A stretch of DNA of 10,226 bases from Ruminiclostridium sp. (GTDB lineage: Bacteria; Bacillota; Clostridia; Oscillospirales; Oscillospiraceae). The position numbers were made by a program, and so were the translations under genes. The stretch lies in the NCBI GenBank assembly GCA_017560855.1, contig JAFZEB010000107.1, forward strand, positions 1 through 10,226. The letters are read 5' to 3'. Positions 5,939-10,226 of the stretch are shown here, piece by piece. Positions within the stretch are counted from its first letter, which is position 1. The number at the start of each line of letters is the position of its first letter. The notes beneath the pieces were generated by a model. That model was not told the DNA's origin. It searched no databases and worked only from the letters and a program-made list of their open reading frames with translations.

Positions 5939-6682
5939 TCATTTTCCTCCCTGATTTTTCATCTGTCTGTACTGACAGGAATTGAGCATTTCCCGCCTGG
6001 CTTTCCAATCCGGCAGAAAGGAGGACAGAACACCGTAAAAACTGGGTGAGTGGTTGGGATGGATGAAATGAACCAGCTCATGCCAGACCACATACTCCAC
6101 GCAGGGCATGGGGGCTTCCATCAGCTGACAGGCAAAGGTCACCCGTTTTGCAGAGGGTTTGCAGCTGCCCCAGCGGGAGGTCATGGAACGGACCTTCACT
6201 TCAGGGACAGGGACCCCCATCGACTGCAGGGTGGGCTGGATTTGATGGACCAATTGGGTGGTGATCTCCAGGCAGTACGCTTTGTAAAAGTTCTCCACCG
6301 TCCCGGCCCGCAAGGATTCATTTTCCGGGTCTCTGACGGTAAGCAAAAGTCCTTCCGCTGTCTTCTCCATGTGCTCCCGTCTCCCCTGCTGAACCGTCAG
6401 GAAATAAGGGGTTCCCAAAAGCCATAGGGTATCCCCGGACCGGTAATGACATACCCGGGGTACGGTCTGCTCCAAGGCAGCATACTTTGCCAGGGCGTTC
6501 AAAATGAAATCCGCCCGACTGGTCAGAATGTTCTCGATCTGCCCCCGGCTGACCCTTTGCGGGGCAGAGACCGACACGGTGCCGTCTGCCTTCACCCGGA
6601 TATTCACATTTTTCACCTTCTTGTAGGTCAGAACATAGACAATATCATGTCCCTTTATATGTAGGATCTCTTTCTGCTGCAT
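5939..6682 (-). CDS. YgjP-like (DUF45) zinc metallopeptidase-domain protein
   Basis: A 247-residue cytoplasmic protein of the YgjP/SprT-like family. The zinc site is HELVH at 201-205 (ligands H201 and H205, catalytic-type E202) with the third ligand H211 in HPNHSPSFY. The family marker SRWGSC lies at about 169-174, and the N-terminal half has the usual beta-rich KNVNIRVKADGTVSVSAP segment. Members often sit near restriction systems or as lone genes; their substrate is not established. The ATG at 6682 is preferred: it has AGAGGGAG about 6 bases upstream, whereas the in-frame ATG at 6736 lies close to the divergent amidase start and inside its promoter. The gene ends about 80 bases before the L,D-transpeptidase start and may be transcribed towards it, but that gene has its own promoter candidate. 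Confidence 0.88.
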   Translation of the reverse strand: MQQKEILHIKGHDIVYVLTYKKVKNVNIRVKADGTVSVSAPQRVSRGQIENILTSRADFILNALAKYAALEQTVPRVCHYRSGDTLWLLGTPYFLTVQQGRREHMEKTAEGLLLTVRDPENESLRAGTVENFYKAYCLEITTQLVHQIQPTLQSMGVPVPEVKVRSMTSRWGSCKPSAKRVTFACQLMEAPMPCVEYVVWHELVHFIHPNHSPSFYGVLSSFLPDWKARREMLNSCQYRQMKNQGGK

Positions 6683-6696
6683 AGGCTCTCCCTCTG

Positions 6697-6725
6697 TTGA
6701 AAAATCCGGTAAAACACGGTATACT
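6697..6725 (+). promoter_or_regulatory. Sigma-A promoter of the amidase gene
   Basis: -35 TTGAAA (6697-6702), 17-base spacer, -10 TATACT (6720-6725). The -10 matches 5 of 6 consensus bases and the -35 matches 4 of 6. The ATG follows 31 bases after the -10, with AAGGAG in between. This is a strong match at the right place. Confidence 0.75.
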
Positions 6726-6746
6726 AAGGCATCCATTTCATTCCAA
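6718..6746 (-). promoter_or_regulatory. Divergent promoter of the YgjP-like gene, sharing its -10
   Basis: Read on the minus strand: -35 TTGGAA (6746-6741), a 17-base spacer, and -10 TATACC (6723-6718). Each hexamer matches 4 of 6 consensus bases. The -10 lies on the same GTATAC palindrome (6719-6724) as the amidase -10 on the other strand. The -35 overlaps the amidase ribosome binding site. Confidence 0.5.
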
Positions 6747-6756
6747 GGAGCCTGTT

Positions 6757-7575
6757 ATGAAACGACTGTTTTCTTTGCTGTTATTCTTTTGTCTGGTCTT
6801 GAGCGGCTGCAGTTCCCCTTCTCCGCAGGAAATCCCAGAATCGGAACCGCCTGCCCCTCAGGTCACCGAACCCATCGTTCAAGAAACCGAGCCGGAAGCC
6901 CTCCCCCAGGAACCGGAGGAGATCGCGGTCCCGGACCCCAAGGTGGTGGTCATCGACGCCGGCCATCAGGCCAGGGCTAACACCGACCAGGAGCCCATCG
7001 GGCCCGGCGCATCAGAGACCAAGATGAAGGTCACCGGCGGTACCGCCGGGGTGGCCACCGGCGTCCCGGAGTATGAGTTGGTCCTCACGGTGGCCCAGCA
7101 GCTCCGCACCGAACTGGAAGCCCGGGGCTATCAGGTGGTGATGATCCGGGAGAGTCACGATGTCAACATGAGCAACCGGGAGCGGGCGGAGATCGCCAAC
7201 CAGTCCGGGGGTGACATCTTCCTGCGCATCCACGCCAACGGATCAGAAGATCCCTCGGTCACAGGCGTCATGACCCTCTGCCCTACCCCCCAGAGCCCCT
7301 ACCCCATCGGCGGGCTCTATGACCAGTGTCGGCTTCTCTCTGACTGTGTCCTGGATGGGTTTGTCAATGCTACCGGGGCCAAAAAGCTCTACGTCTGGGA
7401 AACCGACACCATGAGCGGCATCAACTGGTGCCAGATCCCCGTGACCATCGCAGAGATGGGTTTCATGTCCAGCCCCCAGGAGGATGCGCTCCTGAACGAC
7501 CCAGCCTATCAGGCCAGAATGGTCACTGGCATGGCCAACGGGGTGGATGCCTACTTCACCCATCTGGGTTCTTGA
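6757..7575 (+). CDS. Lipoprotein N-acetylmuramoyl-L-alanine amidase (Amidase_3)
   Basis: A 272-residue lipoprotein. A type II signal peptide MKRLFSLLLFFCLVLSGC carries the lipobox LSGC; C18 would be lipidated and anchored outside the membrane. A linker rich in P, E and Q (about 20-60) leads to the Amidase_3 domain (about 62-270). Zinc ligands and catalytic residues are visible: H70 in VVVIDAGH, E105 in GVPEYEL, H159 in FLRIHAN and E233 in IAEMGFMS. A roughly 30-residue segment between the first two ligands (QEPIGPGASE, VTGGTAGVATG) replaces the short GG.D.GA loop of classic members; I believe it marks a clostridial subgroup. The enzyme cuts the bond between N-acetylmuramic acid and L-alanine in peptidoglycan. 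ATG 6757 is chosen for AAGGAG 6 bases upstream and because the signal peptide begins there. The GIY-YIG gene follows after 36 bases. Confidence 0.93.
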   Translation: MKRLFSLLLFFCLVLSGCSSPSPQEIPESEPPAPQVTEPIVQETEPEALPQEPEEIAVPDPKVVVIDAGHQARANTDQEPIGPGASETKMKVTGGTAGVATGVPEYELVLTVAQQLRTELEARGYQVVMIRESHDVNMSNRERAEIANQSGGDIFLRIHANGSEDPSVTGVMTLCPTPQSPYPIGGLYDQCRLLSDCVLDGFVNATGAKKLYVWETDTMSGINWCQIPVTIAEMGFMSSPQEDALLNDPAYQARMVTGMANGVDAYFTHLGS

Positions 7576-7611
7576 TTTTTTATTTTACACCACAGGAAAA
7601 CAGGACACAAG

Positions 7612-7857
7612 ATGAACTACACCTACATTCTCCGGTGCGCCGACGGCACCTACTATACCGGCTGGACCAACGACCTGGACAAGCGTCTGGCCGCCCACAA
7701 CGCCGGGACAGCTTCCAAGTACACCCGCCCTCGGCGGCCGGTCTCCCTGGCCTACCACGAAGTCTTTGGCACCAAGGAGGAGGCCATGCGCCGGGAGTGG
7801 GAGATCAAACAATTGACTCGAAGGCAGAAAGAAAAACTCATGGGCCTGGCCCTATAA
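7612..7857 (+). CDS. Small GIY-YIG nuclease-family protein (UPF0213, YhbQ/YazA-like)
   Basis: An 81-residue single-domain protein, the usual length for the UPF0213 family. The domain is complete: YTYILRCADGTYYTGWTNDL contains the first strand and the YTG variant of the YIG motif (residues 15-17). R25 in KRLAAHN and E62 in RREWEIK are the expected catalytic arginine and metal-binding glutamate, and the usual KYTRPRRPV segment follows the helix. Homologues have been linked to DNA repair and structure-specific cleavage, but cellular roles are uncertain. The Shine-Dalgarno sequence is weak (AGGA about 6 bases before the ATG). The gene is 36 bases after the amidase stop, with a T-rich stretch between but no convincing terminator, so readthrough from the amidase promoter is likely. 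A bidirectional terminator begins right after the stop. Confidence 0.9.
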   Translation: MNYTYILRCADGTYYTGWTNDLDKRLAAHNAGTASKYTRPRRPVSLAYHEVFGTKEEAMRREWEIKQLTRRQKEKLMGLAL

Positions 7858-7858
7858 G

Positions 7859-7889
7859 AAAACCGCGAGGGAGTTCCCTCGCGGTTTTT
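7859..7889. terminator. Bidirectional intrinsic terminator
   Basis: AAAACCGCGAGGG (7859-7871), loop AGTT, and CCCTCGCGGTTTT (7876-7888) form a 13-bp stem, followed by a T run to 7889 on the plus strand and TTTTCTTAT on the minus strand. It ends the GIY-YIG transcript and the membrane-protein transcript arriving from the other side. Confidence 0.92.
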
Positions 7890-7890
7890 G

Positions 7891-8205
7891 TTATTCTTTG
7901 GGTTCTTCCACCTGGATGATCTCCTGGTCAGGCTTCTGCCCGCCACGTCTCTGCTTGCGCATATTCATCACATGGACAATGGCGGTGATAATAAAGAGGA
8001 TCCAGAACCGGCTGCCAAAGTGCATATTGGCGGCAGCATCCCCCATGAGGAGATTGACCAAGGGATCCCAGGCCACACTGAGGACCAGGGAGATCCAGAT
8101 GCACAGCAGGGAGATAAACCCCTTCCCTTTTTTCAGGTTCATATCCTGAACGATCAGAATGACGATCCAACCAAGGACCCAGGGCAGTTGGGTGAGAAAC
8201 GACAT
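7891..8205 (-). CDS. Small membrane protein with three predicted transmembrane segments, family not recognised
   Basis: A 104-residue protein with hydrophobic stretches at about 5-22 (LPWVLGWIVILIVQ), 28-46 (FISLLCIWISLVLSVAW) and 65-81 (FWILFIITAIVHVM). The C-terminal tail is basic (RKQRRGGQK) and then acidic (EEPKE). By the positive-inside rule the tail is likely cytoplasmic. I do not recognise the family and assign no function. The ATG at 8205 is chosen because AAGGAGG lies 8 bases upstream; an in-frame ATG at 8223 would place that ribosome binding site inside the coding region. A strong sigma-A promoter and flanking terminators make it a single-gene transcript, expressed independently of the pyrimidine genes. 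Confidence 0.82.
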   Translation of the reverse strand: MSFLTQLPWVLGWIVILIVQDMNLKKGKGFISLLCIWISLVLSVAWDPLVNLLMGDAAANMHFGSRFWILFIITAIVHVMNMRKQRRGGQKPDQEIIQVEEPKE

Positions 8206-8243
8206 ACGACAGGCCTCCTTCAAGGCAAAAACTAAGTACGGTT

Positions 8244-8272
8244 ATCATAGCACAATTCCCGGAAAGGCTCAA
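8244..8272 (-). promoter_or_regulatory. Sigma-A promoter of the small membrane protein gene
   Basis: Read on the minus strand: TTGAGC (8272-8267), a 17-base spacer, and TATGAT (8249-8244). The -10 matches 5 of 6 consensus bases and the -35 matches 4 of 6. It lies immediately after the terminator of the pyr operon, as expected for a new transcription unit. Confidence 0.7.
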
Positions 8273-8276
8273 GCAT

Positions 8277-8306
8277 AAAAAGGACCTGCCAAAGCAGGTC
8301 CTTTTT
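8277..8306 (-). terminator. Intrinsic terminator of the pyr operon
   Basis: AAAAAGGACCTGC (8277-8289), loop CAAA, and GCAGGTCCTTTTT (8294-8306) form a perfect 13-bp stem. On the minus strand the stem ends in a T5 run. It lies 16 bases beyond the pyrI stop codon. Confidence 0.9.
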
Positions 8307-8322
8307 GCATGCGTTCAATCAA

Positions 8323-8745
8323 TTATCGCTTGCCGCCCATGGTATCACAGTACATGCAGCGGTAAACGCCCTTCTCCCGGTCGGTCAGACGGAAGACATG
8401 GGGCAGCTCCTGCTCCACAGAGGTGATGCACCGGGGGTTCTTGCAGCGGATGACACCGGTGAGAGTCTCGGGCAGATGGGGATGGATCTTCTCCACCCTC
8501 TGGCCGCCGCGGATGATGTTGACGGTGATCAGGGGATCAATGTAACCCAACATATCATAGTTCAGGTCGATGACCTCATTGATCTTCAGGATGTCCTTCT
8601 TGCCGTACTTACCGCTGGGTGCGTTCTTGATGACAGCCACTTCACACTGGAGCTTGTCCAGACCCAGCTTTTCGTAGAGGTACATACCCTGACCGGCAGG
8701 GATGTGGTCGATGACGATGCCGTCGATGATGGTTCCGATGATCAT
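8323..8745 (-). CDS. pyrI: Aspartate carbamoyltransferase regulatory subunit
   Basis: A 140-residue protein. The nucleotide-binding N-terminal domain starts MIIGTIIDGIVIDHIPAG, closely matching the PyrI opening. The C-terminal zinc domain has four cysteines in CKNPRC (C101, C106) and CMYC (C130, C133), all ligands present. PyrI joins PyrB into the allosteric holoenzyme that responds to CTP and ATP; the zinc domain contacts the catalytic chain. The start is either the ATG at 8745, a few bases after the pyrB stop, or a GTG at 8749-8751 overlapping it. The ATG is preferred because it matches the usual N-terminus, though the GGAGG Shine-Dalgarno sequence is about 10 bases from it and only 4 from the GTG. 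Translation is probably coupled to pyrB. It is the last gene of the operon. Confidence 0.96.
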   Translation of the reverse strand: MIIGTIIDGIVIDHIPAGQGMYLYEKLGLDKLQCEVAVIKNAPSGKYGKKDILKINEVIDLNYDMLGYIDPLITVNIIRGGQRVEKIHPHLPETLTGVIRCKNPRCITSVEQELPHVFRLTDREKGVYRCMYCDTMGGKR

Positions 8746-8747
8746 GC

Positions 8748-9665
8748 TCACTCCACCTCCAGCAGTTTTAGGATCAGGGCCATGCGGATGAACTTACCGT
8801 TCAGGACCTGGCGGAAATAGCAGGCTCTGGGGTCGTTGTCAATGGCAATGGAAATCTCGTTGACACGGGGCAGGGGATGCAGGATGGACAGATCCCACTT
8901 GGCGTTGGTCAGCTTATCGGGGGTAAGGATATAGCTGTCCTTCAGACGGACATAGTCGTCCTCGTTGAAGAAACGTTCCCGCTGGACACGGGTCATGTAA
9001 AGGATGTCCAGCTGAGGCATGGCCTCCTCCAGGGAGGTGGTCTCCACGAACTCGATGCCGTTGCGCTCCAGCAGATCGGTACGGACACTTTCGGGAATGC
9101 AGAGTTCCTCGGGAGAGATCAGCACGAACTTCACATTCTGGTAGCGGGACATGGCACCAATGAGGGAGTGAACGGTGCGGCCGAACTTCAGGTCACCGCA
9201 GCAGCCCACCACCAGTTTGTCCAGTCGGCCCTTTTCCCGCTTGATGGTCAGCAGGTCGGTGAGGGTCTGGGTGGGGTGATGATGGCCGCCGTCACCAGCA
9301 TTGATGACGGGAATGGAGGCATTCATAGACGCCACCAGAGGTGCGCCCTCCTTGGGATGGCGCATGGCGATGATATCGGCAAAGCAGCTGACGGTCTTGG
9401 CGGTGTCAGCCACGCTCTCGCCTTTGGTGGCGGAGGAACTGGTGGCATCGGAGAAGCCCAGGACCTGGCCGCCCAGCTCGTACATAGCCGACTCAAAGCT
9501 CAGGCGGGTACGGGTGGAGGGTTCATAGAACAGAGTTGCCAGCTTCTTATAGCGGCACTTCTCCCGGTATACTTCGGGATGTGCGATGATGTCCTCCGCC
9601 ACAGCGATGAGTTCATCGATCTCTGCCACAGATAAGTCGGTGATGTCGATCAGATCACGTTTCAT
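8748..9665 (-). CDS. pyrB: Aspartate carbamoyltransferase catalytic subunit
   Basis: A 305-residue enzyme for the committed step of pyrimidine synthesis: carbamoyl phosphate plus L-aspartate gives N-carbamoyl-L-aspartate. The carbamoyl-phosphate motif STRTR is at residues 50-54 (FYEPSTRTRLSFESA). The 80s loop follows in SSSATKGESVADT, with the catalytic-type serine and lysine, then MRHPKEGA, HHHPTQTLTDL, the aspartate-binding region TRVQRERF, and HPLPRVNEI. Length and motifs fit a full, active class B (PyrI-associated) enzyme. The ATG at 9665 is chosen for AAGGAAGGG about 8 bases upstream and the family-like start MKRDLIDITDLS; an upstream start at 9719 would overlap the end of pyrE. It overlaps or abuts pyrI downstream and follows pyrE by 54 bases. 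Confidence 0.97.
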   Translation of the reverse strand: MKRDLIDITDLSVAEIDELIAVAEDIIAHPEVYREKCRYKKLATLFYEPSTRTRLSFESAMYELGGQVLGFSDATSSSATKGESVADTAKTVSCFADIIAMRHPKEGAPLVASMNASIPVINAGDGGHHHPTQTLTDLLTIKREKGRLDKLVVGCCGDLKFGRTVHSLIGAMSRYQNVKFVLISPEELCIPESVRTDLLERNGIEFVETTSLEEAMPQLDILYMTRVQRERFFNEDDYVRLKDSYILTPDKLTNAKWDLSILHPLPRVNEISIAIDNDPRACYFRQVLNGKFIRMALILKLLEVE

Positions 9666-9719
9666 GGGAATGACCCTTCCTTTCGCGAAAAATTCAGGCA
9701 CAATGCCGCTGGGGGACAA

Positions 9720-10226
9720 TTACTTGTTGATCCAGCTCTCGTCGGAGGGGTTGTTGCGGAATGCGATCAGGCGGTCCTGATCCTCGGGGCGGATGTAGCC
9801 CTCAGCAGCTGCCACGGTGGCAACGGTGTCCAGGTCGGTCAGGCTCACGTTCTTGACCTGTGCCTCTGCCAGACGGTCCACGCTCTTCTTCATGCCGTAG
9901 GTGAAGATGCTGACGATACCCAGAACGTCAGCGCCTGCCTCACGGAGGACATCGACAACTTCCAGAACGCTGCCGCCGGTGGAGATCAGGTCTTCCACAA
10001 CGACCACCTTCTGACCGGGGACCAGCTTGCCCTCGATCTGGTTCTTGCGGCCGTGGTCCTTGGCACCGGAGCGTACATAGCCCATGGGCAGCTCCAGCAT
10101 CTGAGCGGTGATGGCAGCGTGAGCAATACCGGCGGTGCTGGTGCCCATCAGGACCTCAACTTCGGGATAGTGCTCCTTCACCAGAGCAGCCAGACCGGAC
10201 TCCACGTCGGTACGGACCTGGTGGTC
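9720..10226 (-). CDS. pyrE: Orotate phosphoribosyltransferase, N-terminus cut by window edge
   Basis: The visible C-terminal part is 168 residues; the reading frame stays open to the right edge, where it reads DHQVRTDVESGLAALV. PyrE makes orotidine monophosphate from orotate and PRPP. Diagnostic segments are GTSTAGIAHAAI, MGYVRSGAKDHGRKNQIEG (flexible catalytic loop with the conserved lysines and histidine) and the PRPP-binding motif VVVVEDLISTGGS. The C-terminus has the longer tail seen in many clostridial members (GYIRPEDQDRLIAFRNNP). The GTG at 10205 lies inside conserved sequence and is not the real start, which is outside the window. Stop TAA is at 9722-9720. It is the first visible gene of a pyrE-pyrB-pyrI operon; upstream genes and any PyrR or attenuation element are out of view. 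Confidence 0.95.
   Translation of the reverse strand, partial: DHQVRTDVESGLAALVKEHYPEVEVLMGTSTAGIAHAAITAQMLELPMGYVRSGAKDHGRKNQIEGKLVPGQKVVVVEDLISTGGSVLEVVDVLREAGADVLGIVSIFTYGMKKSVDRLAEAQVKNVSLTDLDTVATVAAAEGYIRPEDQDRLIAFRNNPSDESWINK

Noticed and set aside
3133..5985. A 950-codon open frame on the plus strand opposite the L,D-transpeptidase gene
   Set aside because: Its translation has no recognisable domain and is rich in G, H, V and Q in the way typical of antisense reading of GC-biased codons. It has no convincing promoter or ribosome binding site. The minus-strand frame has a signal peptide, SLH domains and a complete YkuD active site.
7558..7585. Possible terminator between the amidase and GIY-YIG genes (ACCC-ATCT-GGGT followed by T-rich sequence)
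   Set aside because: The stem is only 4 bp and lies in the last codons of the amidase, so it is too weak to support as a terminator.
7428..7919. A 163-codon plus-strand frame overlapping the amidase end and the GIY-YIG gene
   Set aside because: It is out of frame with two clearly conserved genes, runs through their stop codons and the bidirectional terminator, and has no recognisable domain.
8877..9635. A 252-codon open frame opposite pyrB
   Set aside because: It is antisense to a fully conserved pyrB and its product shows only the compositional mirror of that gene.
10205..10205. GTG as a start codon for pyrE
   Set aside because: The frame stays open and conserved-looking (DHQVRTDVESG) up to the window edge, and PyrE is normally longer, so the start is outside the window.

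Overview
The window looks like chromosomal DNA of a GC-rich, spore-forming member of the Clostridia, probably Oscillospiraceae (the Flavonifractor/Lawsonibacter/Intestinimonas/Oscillibacter neighbourhood). This is inferred from four things: a SleC-type spore cortex-lytic system, a secreted SLH-domain L,D-transpeptidase, a pyrE-pyrB-pyrI gene order with the PyrI regulatory subunit, and strong AGGAGG-type ribosome binding sites. The genus is a guess. I see no mobile element, rRNA, tRNA or CRISPR array. No gene-free stretch exceeds about 110 bases.

Left part (1-868, minus strand): the N-terminal end of a Nudix hydrolase runs off the left edge, and upstream of it lies a metallo-beta-lactamase-fold hydrolase. 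Centre-left (971-3086, plus strand): a tight three-gene operon. Gene 1 resembles the N-terminal pre/pro-domain of the spore cortex-lytic enzyme SleC. Gene 2 resembles the mature SleC enzyme (SpoIID-like domain plus two peptidoglycan-binding domains). Gene 3 is a small protein made of two more peptidoglycan-binding domains. None has a signal peptide. In the SleC proteins I know, the pre/pro-domain and enzyme are one polypeptide activated by Csp proteases. Here they are separate genes, and the break falls at about the activation site. This is the most interesting feature of the window. A sigma-E-like promoter candidate precedes the operon.

Centre (3130-5859, minus strand): a large secreted L,D-transpeptidase with SLH domains, a predicted beta-solenoid, three Ig-like repeats and a C-terminal YkuD domain. 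It converges on the sleC-like operon at a strong hairpin terminator. Next (5939-7857) come a YgjP-type metallopeptidase on the minus strand, then divergently a lipoprotein N-acetylmuramoyl-L-alanine amidase and a GIY-YIG protein on the plus strand. The two divergent promoters appear to share one palindromic -10 element.

Right part (7891-10226, minus strand): a 104-residue membrane protein with its own promoter, then the end of a pyrimidine biosynthesis operon read right to left: pyrE (cut by the right edge), pyrB, pyrI, terminator. Several genes from 971 to 7575 act on peptidoglycan: spore cortex lysis, L,D-crosslinking and amide-bond cleavage. They lie in separate transcription units and need not form one pathway.
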